This document shows positions 33,184-41,589 of a stretch of 64,000 nt of DNA, piece by piece (position 1 is the first letter of the stretch; each line of letters begins with the position of its first letter). This stretch comes from Streptomyces sp. NBC_00258. GTDB taxonomy: Bacteria; Actinomycetota; Actinomycetes; Streptomycetales; Streptomycetaceae. The stretch lies in contig NZ_CP108081.1 of assembly GCF_036182465.1 (NCBI RefSeq), positions 5,642,001 through 5,706,000 of the forward strand, given 5' to 3'. The position numbers and the translations under genes are program-made. Below the pieces are notes generated by a model. That model saw only the letters and a list, made by a program, of their open reading frames with translations, had not been told where the DNA came from and made no database searches.

Positions 33184-34083
33184 TCACGCGGCCGCCCTGT
33201 GCGGGGCGAGGAGGTCGTCCAGGCCTATGCGGGTCAGGAACTCGGCGCGGATGCGGTCCGCGACCCGGCTGACCTCCTCCGACCCGTCGTTCGCCGGGTC
33301 GACGTGGACCCGGAAGGGCCGCTCGCCGGACGGGGTGCCGACGACCTCGACGATCGCGTCGGCCACCAGGGAAGCGGGGGCGTCGGCGGGCGCGAGGGCG
33401 GCGAGACGCTGGGCGACCTGGTCCATCAGGCCCGCGTACCGCTCCTCGTACGCGGGCAGGACCGCCTGCTCGGCGGGGTGGCCGCCGGTCGCGAAGTGGT
33501 TCGTGCCCGAGGTGAAGGCGCCCGGCACGACGATGGTCGTCTCTATGCCGAAGCGGGCCAGCTCGGCCGCGTACGACACCGCGAGCGCGTCCATCGCGGC
33601 CTTCGCGGCGAAGTACGGCGCGAGGTAGGGCGGGGTGCCGCCCCGGGTCGAGGTCGAGCCGATCCAGAGCACCAGGCCGTGCTCCTGGGCCCGCAGGTGG
33701 GGCAGCGCGGCGCGGTTGACCCGCTGGGTGCCCAGCACGTTCGTGTCGTACACCGCGGCCAGTTCCTCGGGCGTGAAGGCCTCGGTCGGGCCGGTCACCA
33801 TGTGGCCCGCGTTGTGGACGACCACGTCCAGCGCGCCGGCCCCGGACAGGACCGTGGCGACGGCGGCGTCCGCGGACTCCTGGGAGAGGACGTCCAACTC
33901 GACCGTCCGCAGGTCGACTTGATGCTCGGCCGCGTACGCCTCGGCCTCCGCGACCCGGCTCGCGTTGCGCCCTGCCGTGTCGCGCATCGCCGCGTAGACC
34001 GTATGACCCGCGTCGGCCAGTGCGCGTGCGGCGAGCGCGCCGAATCCCGAACCCGCGCCCGTGATGACGATCGTCTTGCCCAT
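33184..34083 (-). CDS. Short-chain dehydrogenase/reductase
   Basis: A 299-aa NAD(P)-dependent SDR. Cofactor loop TGAGSGFG, NAG in VVHNAGHM, Ser in WIGSTSTRG and the catalytic YFAAK are present. ATG 34083 follows an AGGAG site. A 59-bp gap separates it from the SDR gene upstream on the same strand, so the two are probably co-transcribed from the promoter with TAGCG-type operators. The substrate is not deducible. Confidence 0.88.
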   Translation of the reverse strand: MGKTIVITGAGSGFGALAARALADAGHTVYAAMRDTAGRNASRVAEAEAYAAEHQVDLRTVELDVLSQESADAAVATVLSGAGALDVVVHNAGHMVTGPTEAFTPEELAAVYDTNVLGTQRVNRAALPHLRAQEHGLVLWIGSTSTRGGTPPYLAPYFAAKAAMDALAVSYAAELARFGIETTIVVPGAFTSGTNHFATGGHPAEQAVLPAYEERYAGLMDQVAQRLAALAPADAPASLVADAIVEVVGTPSGERPFRVHVDPANDGSEEVSRVADRIRAEFLTRIGLDDLLAPHRAAA

Positions 34084-34142
34084 GACGGAACTCCTGAGGA
34101 GAGAGGGAAGAAAGGGGGAAAGGAGAGAGAAGAAGGAGGGGC

Positions 34143-34895
34143 TTACGCGATACCGCCGTTGGCGCGGAGCACCTGGCCGTTGACCCAGCGGCCGGCCGGG
34201 CCGGCGAGGAAGGACACGACTCCGGCGATGTCCTCCGGGGTGCCGAGGCGCTCCAGCGGCGGCTGGGCGGCCATCCGCGCGATGGTCTCCTCGTCCTTGC
34301 CGTCCAGGAACAGGGCGGTGGCGGTCGGGCCGGGGGCCACCGCGTTCACCGTGATGTCCCGGCCGCGCACCTCGCGGGCCAGGATCAGCGTCATGGCCTC
34401 GACGGCGCCCTTGCTCGCGGCGTACGCGCTGTAGCCGGGGATGGCGAGGGCCAGCACGGAGCTGGAGAAGTTGACGACCGCGCCGCCCTCGCGCAGCCGG
34501 CGCACGGCCTGCTGGTCGACGACGAACGTGCCGCGGATGTTCGTGCGGTGCATCCGGTCGAGGGCGTCGAGGTCGAAGTCGGCGAGCGGGGCCAGTGTCA
34601 TGACGCCGGCCGCGTGGACGACCACGTCGACTCCGCCGTACGTCGACTCCGCGGCGTCGAAGAGTGCCGCCACCTCGGTCTCGTCCGCCACGTCGGCCCG
34701 GAAGGCGAGCGCCTGGCCGCCCGCCTCGGTGATCGCTGCGACGGTCTTGTCCGCCTCGGCCTGGTTCCCCGCGAAGTTCACGACGACCGCGAAGCCGTCG
34801 GTGGCGAGGCGCTCCGCGGTCTCGCGGCCGATACCGCGGGATCCGCCGGTGACGATCGCGACGCGGGTGGGGGTGGTTGTGGGCTGGTCGCTCAT
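34143..34895 (-). CDS. SDR-family oxidoreductase (3-oxoacyl-ACP reductase-like)
   Basis: A 250-aa classical SDR. ATG 34895 has AGGAGC upstream. The TGGSRGIG cofactor loop, the HAAG in place of NNAG, Ser in NFSSSVLA, YSAYAASK and the PG motif VNAVAPGPTATALF are all present. Upstream lie two 13-bp palindromes of the linked TetR (34966-34999). Such reductases act on many ketones; here it is likely a regulated detoxification or redox gene. Confidence 0.9.
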   Translation of the reverse strand: MSDQPTTTPTRVAIVTGGSRGIGRETAERLATDGFAVVVNFAGNQAEADKTVAAITEAGGQALAFRADVADETEVAALFDAAESTYGGVDVVVHAAGVMTLAPLADFDLDALDRMHRTNIRGTFVVDQQAVRRLREGGAVVNFSSSVLALAIPGYSAYAASKGAVEAMTLILAREVRGRDITVNAVAPGPTATALFLDGKDEETIARMAAQPPLERLGTPEDIAGVVSFLAGPAGRWVNGQVLRANGGIA

Positions 34896-34965
34896 GACGG
34901 TGCTCCTGTCGTGGCGGGGGGAGCGGGTTTCACTCCCCGACAGAAACAACGCTAACACCGATTCC

Positions 34966-34999
34966 GTAGCGACGCTACCCTCGACCGTAACGTCGCTAC
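34966..34999. promoter_or_regulatory. Two phased TetR-type operators upstream of the SDR genes
   Basis: GTAGCGACGCTAC (34966-34978), a perfect palindrome around one base, and GTAACGTCGCTAC (34987-34999) are centred 21 bp apart, two helical turns. Together they form a 15-bp-arm inverted repeat with one mismatch. A related half-site lies at 34948-34956. Confidence 0.7.
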
Positions 35000-35018
35000 G
35001 GTGTCGTGGTCCGGACGA

Positions 35019-35213
35019 GATCTCGCCCCCGCCGCCCCTACCCGTCCCGTCCCTGGGGGCTCCGCCCCCAGACCCCCCTATCGGCCTGAACGGCCTCGTC
35101 CTCAAACGCCGGACGGGCTGGTAGTCAGCCTCTCCGGCGTTTGAGGAGCGGGGGTTCGGGGGCGGAGCCCCCGAGTGGTGACGGGAATGGGTAGGGGCGG
35201 CGGGGGCGAGATC
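35019..35213. repeat. 195-bp imperfect palindrome of two inverted Streptomyces intergenic elements
   Basis: The outer arms match perfectly for 25 bp (starting GATCTCGCCCCCGCCG at 35019 and its complement ending at 35213). Inside, GGGGGCTCCGCCCCC meets GGGGGCGGAGCCCCC, and CTCAAACGCCGGA meets TCCGGCGTTTGAG. It fills the 322-bp gap between the SDR promoter and the ALDH stop (35217). It could terminate the ALDH transcript. Confidence 0.85.
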
Positions 35214-35216
35214 GGG

Positions 35217-36668
35217 TCAGCCCGGCCACACCAGTGACTGGAGTTCCGAGTACGCGTGCAGGGCGTACGAGCCGACGTCGCGGCCCACCCCGCTCTGTTT
35301 GAAGCCGCCGAACGGAGCCTCCATGTTGCGCCCGACCGTGTTGACGCCGACGCCGCCGGCCCGCAGCTGCCGGGCCACGCGGAAGGCGCGGGCGACGTCG
35401 CCGGACCAGACGTAGTCGATGAGGCCGTAGTCGCTGTCGTTGGCGAGCTCGACGGCCTCCTCCTCGTCGTCGAAGGGGAGGACCACGACGACCGGGCCGA
35501 AGATCTCCTCGCGGACGACCCGCATGTCGGGCGTGCAGTCGGCGAGGAGCGTCGGGGCGACGTAGAAACCCCGGTCGGACGGCGGCCGTTCACCGCCCGC
35601 GACCACCCGCGCCCCCTCCTTGCGGCCCAGTTCGACGTACGACTCGATCCGGTCCCGGTGGGCCGCGGAGATCACCGGACCGACGACCGTGCCCTCGGCC
35701 CGCGGGTCCCCCACCTTCAAATAGCCGATGTAGGAAGCCAGTTGGGACACCAGCCGGTCGTACACCGTCCGCTGCGCGAGCACCCTCGTCGGGGCCGTGC
35801 AGATCTGTCCGCTGTAGAACGAGAAGGTGGTCCCGATTCCCCGGACCGCGGACTCCAGGTCCGCGTCCTCGAAGACGACCGCCGCGCCCTTCCCGCCCAG
35901 TTCCATCAGCTGGCGCTTCATACCGCGCCCGCAGACCTCGGCGATACGCCGTCCGACGGCGGTCGAGCCGGTGAAGCTCACCATGTCGACGTCGTCCGAG
36001 TCGACGGCCGCCTCACCGACCTCCGCGCGCGAACCGCCGACGACGTTCACGACCCCCGGCGGCACACCCGCCGCCTCCAGCGCCTGAGCCATCCGGTACA
36101 CGGAGAGCGGATCCTGCGGGGCGGGCTTCACGACGACCGTGTTGCCCATCGCGAGTGCCGGGGCGATCTTGCCGGCCGGGTTCGCCCAGGGGTTGTTGTA
36201 CGAGGTGATGCAGGTGACCACGCCCACCGGCTGGCGTACGGCGAGGGCGCCCATCACGGCCGCCTTGCCGAACGGGCCCGCCTCGTTGATCTGCGGGGCC
36301 AGCGGCTCCTCGACGGGCTCCACGCGCGCGTACCGCTGGAAACGGGCCGCCCCGACACCCACCTGCATCGCGCGGGCGGTGCCGGTCGTGGCCCCGGTCT
36401 CGGCCTGGGCCAGCTCGGCGTACGGGACGATGTTGCGCCGGATCTCCTCGGCCGCCCGGTGCAGGACCGCGGCCCGCTCCTCGGGTGCCGTGCGCGACCA
36501 TGCCCGGAAGGCCTCGCGAGCCGCCGCGGCCGCAGCGTGCACCTGATCCCGCGAGGCCTCCGGAGCCAGTCCGACGACACCCTCGGTCGCCGGGTCGATC
36601 ACCTCGTAGTGGCCGCCGTCCGGCTCCACCCACGAGCCGCCGATGAACAGCCGCTGCCCGTCCGTCAC
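35217..36668 (-). CDS. NAD(P)-dependent aldehyde dehydrogenase
   Basis: Oxidises an aldehyde to the acid; 483 aa. The ALDH hallmarks are present: N in ITSYNNPWANP, KPAPQDPLS, FTGSTAVGRRI, the general base Glu in MELGGKGA and the nucleophilic Cys in YSGQICTAPTR. GTG 36668 follows GGGGGA. It ends the run LLM gene, D-aminoacylase, ALDH on the minus strand and probably acts in that catabolic pathway. The natural aldehyde is unknown. Confidence 0.93.
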   Translation of the reverse strand: MTDGQRLFIGGSWVEPDGGHYEVIDPATEGVVGLAPEASRDQVHAAAAAAREAFRAWSRTAPEERAAVLHRAAEEIRRNIVPYAELAQAETGATTGTARAMQVGVGAARFQRYARVEPVEEPLAPQINEAGPFGKAAVMGALAVRQPVGVVTCITSYNNPWANPAGKIAPALAMGNTVVVKPAPQDPLSVYRMAQALEAAGVPPGVVNVVGGSRAEVGEAAVDSDDVDMVSFTGSTAVGRRIAEVCGRGMKRQLMELGGKGAAVVFEDADLESAVRGIGTTFSFYSGQICTAPTRVLAQRTVYDRLVSQLASYIGYLKVGDPRAEGTVVGPVISAAHRDRIESYVELGRKEGARVVAGGERPPSDRGFYVAPTLLADCTPDMRVVREEIFGPVVVVLPFDDEEEAVELANDSDYGLIDYVWSGDVARAFRVARQLRAGGVGVNTVGRNMEAPFGGFKQSGVGRDVGSYALHAYSELQSLVWPG

Positions 36669-36696
36669 CTGTCCCCCAACGCCCGGCGCCGTCGCG

Positions 36697-38430
36697 TCAC
36701 TTCGTGCTCACCGTTCGCGTGTCCCGGCCCGACCGCAGCACCTTGCCCGGTACGGCACCGGTCACCACGTCGCCCCGTATCGCCTCGACTCCGTTGACCC
36801 ATACGGCCGTTATGCCGATCGCCTTCGAGTCGAGGCGCGGGCTGTCTCCCGGCAGGTCGTGCACCAGGGTGGCCTTGCCGGCGTCGATCCGGTCCGGGTC
36901 GAAGAGCACGAGGTCCGCATGGAAGCCCTCCGCTATCCGTCCGCGCTCACGCAGCCCGAAGAGCTTCGCCGGGTCGTCCGTGAGCATCTTCACCGCCTGC
37001 TCCAGGGTCGTCAGCTTCCGGCCCCGCAGACAGTCCCCGATGAAACGGGTCGTGTACGGCGCCCCGCACATCCGGTCCAGATGGGCGCCCGCGTCCGAGC
37101 CGCCGAGCATCACGTCCTCGTGCCGCCACGTCTCCTGGCGCAGCGCCCACGAGTCGGGGTCGTTGTCGGTCGGCATGGGCCAAAGGACCGTACGCATACC
37201 GTCGTTGGCGCAGATCTCGACGATGCACTCGAAGGGTTCCTGGCCACGCTCGGCCGCGATGTCCCGTACGACCCGTCCGGTGAGCCCCTCGTTCTCCGCG
37301 CTGTAGGTGTCCCCGATGACGTACCGCCCGAAGTCGGCGAGGCGCCGGAAGACACCGGCCTCCTTGGAGTCGGCCCGCCGCAGCATTTCGCGACGGATCA
37401 CGGGGTCCCGGAGTTTCTCGATCCGCTCGGGCACGGGAAGGCCGAGCACCTCGCCCCACCCGGGTATCAGGTTCAGCGCGCAGAAGGTCCCCAGCGACAT
37501 GTTCATCGGCGTGAGGATCGGCATCGTCAGCGCCACGATCCGCCCACCGGCCTTACGGGCCCGCTCACTTGCCGCCAGCTGACGCGGGACGCGCTCGGGG
37601 ACGGACGCGTCGATCGTCAGCACGTTCCAGTTCAGCGGTCGGCCCGCCGCCGCGCTCATCTCCACGAACAGATCGATCTCGTCGTCGCTGAACTGGTCGA
37701 GACAGCCCGCCACGATGGCCTCGATCTGCGTGCCCTCGTGATCGCCCACCGCCTGGGAGAGGGCGAGCAGTTCGGCCGGCCTGGCGTGCCGCGAGGCGAC
37801 GGGCTCGCCGTCACCGTCGGAGTGGGTGGACGACTGCGTGGTGGAGAGCCCCCAGGCACCGGACTCCATCGCCTCGTGGAAGAGCGCCAGCATCTGCTCC
37901 AGCTGCTCGGGCGAGGGCTGCCCGCCGACGGCCTCCGGCCCCATCACATACCGCCTGAGCGCACAGTGCCCCACCATGAAGCCCGCGTTGACCGCGATCC
38001 GCCCCTCCAGAGCATCGAGATACTCCCCGAAGGAATGCCAGCTCCACGGCGCACCCTCCTCCAGCGCGACCAGCGACATCCCCTCGACCTTGGACATCAT
38101 CCGCCGCGTGTAGTCGGCGTCCTCGGGCCGCGACGGGTTCAAGGGCGCGAGCGTGAACCCGCAGTTGCCCCCGGCGACCGTCGTCACCCCGTGGTTGAGG
38201 GAGGGCGTGGCATACGGGTCCCAGAAGAGCTGCGCGTCGTAGTGGGTGTGGGGATCGACGAACCCGGGCGCGAGTACGAGCCCACTCGCGTCCTCACTCG
38301 TACGCGCCTCCTCGGTGACCTGGCCGCCGATCACGGCGATCCGCCCGTCCCGTATCCCCACATCGGCGATAAAGGCGGGCCCACCCGACCCATCGACGAC
38401 GGTCACGCCTTTGATCAGATGGTCAAGCAC
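36697..38430 (-). CDS. N-acyl-D-amino-acid deacylase-type amidohydrolase
   Basis: A 577-aa metal-dependent hydrolase of the amidohydrolase_3 family. PGFVDPHTHYDAQLFWDP gives the HxH metal site; GNCGFTLAP has the metal-ligand Cys typical of D-aminoacylases; GSDAGAHLD gives the catalytic Asp. GTG 38430. It lies between the LLM gene (110 bp upstream, gap holding a repeat) and the ALDH gene (28 bp), presumably one operon. D-aminoacylase and imide/lactam hydrolase activities are both known for the fold. Confidence 0.9.
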   Translation of the reverse strand: MLDHLIKGVTVVDGSGGPAFIADVGIRDGRIAVIGGQVTEEARTSEDASGLVLAPGFVDPHTHYDAQLFWDPYATPSLNHGVTTVAGGNCGFTLAPLNPSRPEDADYTRRMMSKVEGMSLVALEEGAPWSWHSFGEYLDALEGRIAVNAGFMVGHCALRRYVMGPEAVGGQPSPEQLEQMLALFHEAMESGAWGLSTTQSSTHSDGDGEPVASRHARPAELLALSQAVGDHEGTQIEAIVAGCLDQFSDDEIDLFVEMSAAAGRPLNWNVLTIDASVPERVPRQLAASERARKAGGRIVALTMPILTPMNMSLGTFCALNLIPGWGEVLGLPVPERIEKLRDPVIRREMLRRADSKEAGVFRRLADFGRYVIGDTYSAENEGLTGRVVRDIAAERGQEPFECIVEICANDGMRTVLWPMPTDNDPDSWALRQETWRHEDVMLGGSDAGAHLDRMCGAPYTTRFIGDCLRGRKLTTLEQAVKMLTDDPAKLFGLRERGRIAEGFHADLVLFDPDRIDAGKATLVHDLPGDSPRLDSKAIGITAVWVNGVEAIRGDVVTGAVPGKVLRSGRDTRTVSTK

Positions 38431-38482
38431 GACGAAACCCTTCTCTCCCTGAGCCTTCTGGCATACCGAGCCACGACCTACT

Positions 38483-38512
38483 CAGGGGCGCGGGGAACTG
38501 CGCGACCAGCCA
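38483..38512. repeat. Interspersed GC-rich repeat, copy 4 (inverted)
   Basis: Reads CAGGGGCGCGGGGAACTGCG then CGACCAGCC, the reverse complement of copies 2 and 3. It lies in the gap between the LLM and amidohydrolase genes. Confidence 0.8.
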
Positions 38513-38539
38513 CGTGCAACCCGCACCCGCCGACGAACC

Positions 38540-39658
38540 TCAGACCGCCCCGCGGAACCGCGTCGTCCGATGGACGGGATCCGTGTCGATCTTCGGAATC
38601 ACGTGCTCCCCGATCAGCTTGATCGTCTGGAGCGTCTCCTTCTTGGGCACACCGACCGGCAACCCGAAACTGAGCTGGTCGGCCCCGGCCTGCTCCCACC
38701 GCTTGCACTGCGTGAGCACCTCGTCCGGGTCGCCGCAGATCAACAGCTCCTCGGAGATGAGCAGTTCGATGAACTCCTCGTTGTACTCGGGCAGCGTCTC
38801 CGGCCACACGGGGAACCCCTCGGGCCGCGGGAACGTGTCGTGGTACCGGAACACCAGCGACGGCAGATAGTGCAGGCCGCCGCTCACGGCGATCCGGATC
38901 GCCTCGTCGTGCGTGGGCGCGCAGATCGCGGTCGTCGTCACCATCACGTTGTCGTTGACGAAGTCCCCGATCGGCTCCGCCTCCACGACGGCGGTCTTGT
39001 ACTGCTCAAGGACCCACTCCATGTCGGAGACCTTCTGCACGCTGAAGCCGAGCACCCCGAGCCCCTTGCGGGCGGCCATGGAGTACGAGGGCGGCGACCC
39101 GGCGGCGTACCACATCGCGGGGTGCGACTTCCCGTACGGCTTGGGCAGGACCTTGCGCGGAGGGAGCTGCCAGTGCTTGCCCTTGAATCCGACGTACTCG
39201 TCCTGGAGCCACATCTTCGGGAACTCGGCGATGGTCTCTTCCCAGATCTCCTTGGTGTAGTTCATGTCGGTGATGCCGGGGAGGAAGCCGAGGATCTCGT
39301 GCGAGCCGGCCCCGCGTCCGCTGCCGAACTCGAAGCGGTTCTCGGTGAGATGGTCGAGCATGGCGACCTTCTCGGCGACTTTCACGGGGTGGTTGACCTG
39401 GGCGAGCGGGTTGAAGATGCCCGACCCGAGGTGGATCCGCTCCGTCGCGTGCGCGAGATAGCCGAGAAAGACGTCGTTCGCCGAGAGGTGGGAGTACTCC
39501 TCCAGGAAGTGGTGCTCGGACGCCCACGCGTACTTGAAGCCGGACTTGTCCGCCTGGATGACGTACTCGGTCTCCTCCATCAGCGCCTTGTGCTCCGCGA
39601 GCGGATCGGTCTCGGCCCGCTTGCCCACGTATCCCTGTACAAAGAGCCCGAATTCCAA
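38540..39658 (-). CDS. LLM-class flavin-dependent monooxygenase
   Basis: A 372-aa luciferase-like TIM-barrel protein: MEFGLFVQGYVGKRAETDP, FKYAWASEHHFLEEYSHLSA and FEFGSGRGAGSHEI. The EHH pair and long insertions point to the FMN rather than F420 branch. The start is TTG 39658 with only weak purine-rich sequence upstream. The palindrome CTGACGCACCGTCAG lies 38 bp upstream. The gene leads a probable operon with the amidohydrolase and ALDH. Confidence 0.88.
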   Translation of the reverse strand: MEFGLFVQGYVGKRAETDPLAEHKALMEETEYVIQADKSGFKYAWASEHHFLEEYSHLSANDVFLGYLAHATERIHLGSGIFNPLAQVNHPVKVAEKVAMLDHLTENRFEFGSGRGAGSHEILGFLPGITDMNYTKEIWEETIAEFPKMWLQDEYVGFKGKHWQLPPRKVLPKPYGKSHPAMWYAAGSPPSYSMAARKGLGVLGFSVQKVSDMEWVLEQYKTAVVEAEPIGDFVNDNVMVTTTAICAPTHDEAIRIAVSGGLHYLPSLVFRYHDTFPRPEGFPVWPETLPEYNEEFIELLISEELLICGDPDEVLTQCKRWEQAGADQLSFGLPVGVPKKETLQTIKLIGEHVIPKIDTDPVHRTTRFRGAV

Positions 39659-39695
39659 GGAGGTTCACCGTCCCCTGTCCGTCACCCTGCCGAAC

Positions 39696-39710
39696 CTGAC
39701 GCACCGTCAG
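39696..39710 (-). promoter_or_regulatory. CTGACG-N3-CGTCAG operator upstream of the LLM gene
   Basis: CTGACGCACCGTCAG is a perfect 6+3+6 palindrome, 38 bp before TTG 39658. A clear TAnnnT -10 at the standard distance is not seen here. Confidence 0.75.
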
Positions 39711-39768
39711 ATTCACCTGCCGCCGACTGTTGCACCGCGCCCGCGAGGCGTCAATACCTGATGGGCCG

Positions 39769-40545
39769 TCACATGACACTCACACCCGCCAGCCAGCCCC
39801 CGTCGATCACGAACGGCTGGCCGGTGATGTACGAGGAGTCCTCCGAGGAGAGGAAGAGGGCGAGCCGGGCCACCTCCTCGGGCTTCCCGATCCGGCCCAT
39901 CGGCACGAGCTTGCGGTAGAGCCGTTCGACACCGGCCGAGGACGCCTCGGCGTCCGCCGCCGGGTCGAGCAGGGCCGGGTTGCTCATCGCGGTGTCGATG
40001 GCGCCAGGGCAGACGGCGTTGACGCGGATGCCCTTGGGCGCCAGTTCCAGCGCGGCCACGCGCGTGAGGCCGACGATCGCGTGCTTGGTCGCGCTGTACG
40101 CGCCGACGTACGCCATGCCGGTGACCCCGGTGTACGAGGCGGTGTTGACGATGGTCCCACCGCCGGCCGCCTCGATCTCGGGCGCCAGGGTCTTGATGCC
40201 GAGGAAGACACCGACCTGGTTCACCTGCACGACCTGCATGAACTCGTCGAGGGGCGTGTCGACGAGGGAGTTGAAGCGCAGGATGCCCGCGTTGTTCACC
40301 AGCCCGTCGACCTTCCCGTACGCCTCCTTCGCGGCGGCCACCGCGGACGTCCAGTCGGCCTCACGACTCACGTCCAGGTGGACGTAGAGCGCGCTCAGCT
40401 CCTTCGCCAGCTTCTCCCCCTGGTCGTCGAGCACGTCCGCGACGACGACCCTGGCGCCCTCGGCCGCGAAGAGCCGCGCCTCCTGCTCGCCCTGGCCTCG
40501 TGCGGCGCCGGTGACGAGTACGACCCGCCCGTCGAGCTTGCCCAT
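39769..40545 (-). CDS. SDR dehydrogenase (hydroxysteroid dehydrogenase-like)
   Basis: A 258-aa classical SDR: TGAARGQGEQEARLFA cofactor loop, VNNAGILRF, Ser in NTASYTGV, catalytic YSATK and VNAVCPGAIDT. The RGQG variant of the loop and overall pattern recall Streptomyces 3-alpha/20-beta-hydroxysteroid dehydrogenase, so a hydroxyl group on a bulky substrate is plausible. ATG 40545 follows AAGGAGAA. Two CTGACG palindromes lie upstream (40584-40598, 40628-40642). It is 110 bp from the divergently positioned LLM promoter region. Confidence 0.9.
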   Translation of the reverse strand: MGKLDGRVVLVTGAARGQGEQEARLFAAEGARVVVADVLDDQGEKLAKELSALYVHLDVSREADWTSAVAAAKEAYGKVDGLVNNAGILRFNSLVDTPLDEFMQVVQVNQVGVFLGIKTLAPEIEAAGGGTIVNTASYTGVTGMAYVGAYSATKHAIVGLTRVAALELAPKGIRVNAVCPGAIDTAMSNPALLDPAADAEASSAGVERLYRKLVPMGRIGKPEEVARLALFLSSEDSSYITGQPFVIDGGWLAGVSVM

Positions 40546-40583
40546 GGGTTTCTCCTTCGGAGACGCGGACGTGTGGACCGTTT

Positions 40584-40598
40584 CTGACGCACCGTCAC
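40584..40598 (-). promoter_or_regulatory. CTGACG-type operator, proximal copy upstream of the SDR
   Basis: CTGACGCACCGTCAC matches the 15-bp palindrome with one end mismatch; the centre lies 46 bp before ATG 40545. Confidence 0.65.
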
Positions 40599-40627
40599 AC
40601 AGATGACGGGCATGCCCATGGTCGTAT

Positions 40628-40642
40628 CTGACGCATCGTCAG
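40628..40642 (-). promoter_or_regulatory. CTGACG-N3-CGTCAG operator, distal copy upstream of the SDR
   Basis: CTGACGCATCGTCAG, perfect palindrome, 44 bp upstream of the proximal copy. Confidence 0.75.
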
Positions 40643-40800
40643 GCAAGGGGTCGAGAGGCCCGCCGAAGGTTTCGGGGTGTGTCGCAATGCACACGTCAAG
40701 TAACCGACCGGTAGGGACATTTGACTCTGTCGGGCCCGCTGACGCGGACCAATAATCCTTTCTCGGCAAGGCAAAGAAGCCCCCAAGGACGGAGCAAGTC

Positions 40801-41535
40801 ATGGCCAAGAGGGCCTTGAAGAACAAGAAGATCCGGCTCGTCGCCATTGGGTCCGCACTCGCCACCGGCGTGGCGGTCGTCACCCTGCTGCCCTCGGCGA
40901 ACGCGGCCGAGGAGAAGACCCCGGAACAGATCATGGGGATGTGCGAGAGGTCCGCGGTGATCGACGGTGTGAAGCGGTCGACGAGGGACTTCGGGGGCGG
41001 CTTGGGTGACGGTTTCCAGGCCGACAACTGCGAGTTCGCCGAGACCAAGTTCGAGACCTTCGACGGACCCAAGGAGAAGGCTTCGATCGACTTCCCGAAC
41101 TGCGAGCCGAACGCCACCGACCCGGCGAAGGTCAGCATCACCTGGAAAGCGACCGTCGGCCAGGGCGAGGGCAAGTACACCGCGACACAACAGGGCGCCG
41201 GCGGAGGCCTCTTCGGCTTTCTGAGCGGGTCCTGGCTCAAGCACAAGGGAACGACCGACCTGACCATCAAGTCGGTGACGGCCGGCGACACGGAGACGCG
41301 GGAAGTCCCGGTCGGCAAGGTCCTGCACATGGAGTTCACGCCGAAGATGCAGCGCATGACGGGTGAATGGCGCGTACGGATCGACGCCGATCCGGGCAGC
41401 TTCGCCGTCAATCCCAGCCCCGAGCGGAACTTCGCGGCGCCCGAGGTCATCGAGGGACCGGTCGTCCTGGCCGGAGCCGCCGGCGCCCCCGGAATCGCGG
41501 ACGGGGTGGCCAAGCCGGTCCTGACGGACTGCTGA
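40801..41535 (+). CDS. Secreted protein of unknown function, first of a related pair
   Basis: A 244-aa exported protein. ATG 40801 has GGACGGAGC 5 nt upstream. A Sec signal (KKIRLVAIGSALATGVAVVTLLPSANA, cut near residue 36) leads to a mature part with four spaced Cys (MCERS, DNCEF, FPNCE, TDC at the end). The centre is a run of alternating polar and small residues (VSITWKATVGQGEGKYTATQ, DLTIKSVTAGDTETREV) with long beta strands. DNCEF recurs in the following gene, so they are likely paralogues. I do not recognise a named family. Confidence 0.7.
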   Translation: MAKRALKNKKIRLVAIGSALATGVAVVTLLPSANAAEEKTPEQIMGMCERSAVIDGVKRSTRDFGGGLGDGFQADNCEFAETKFETFDGPKEKASIDFPNCEPNATDPAKVSITWKATVGQGEGKYTATQQGAGGGLFGFLSGSWLKHKGTTDLTIKSVTAGDTETREVPVGKVLHMEFTPKMQRMTGEWRVRIDADPGSFAVNPSPERNFAAPEVIEGPVVLAGAAGAPGIADGVAKPVLTDC

Positions 41536-41589
41536 CGGCCCCCTCGACCGACGCACCCTCCCCCACACTTCCCCCCAAGGAGACGCACC

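Noticed and set aside
40721..40756. TTGACT ... AATAAT as a promoter for the secreted pair
   Set aside because: The spacing is about 24 bp, too long for a vegetative promoter.
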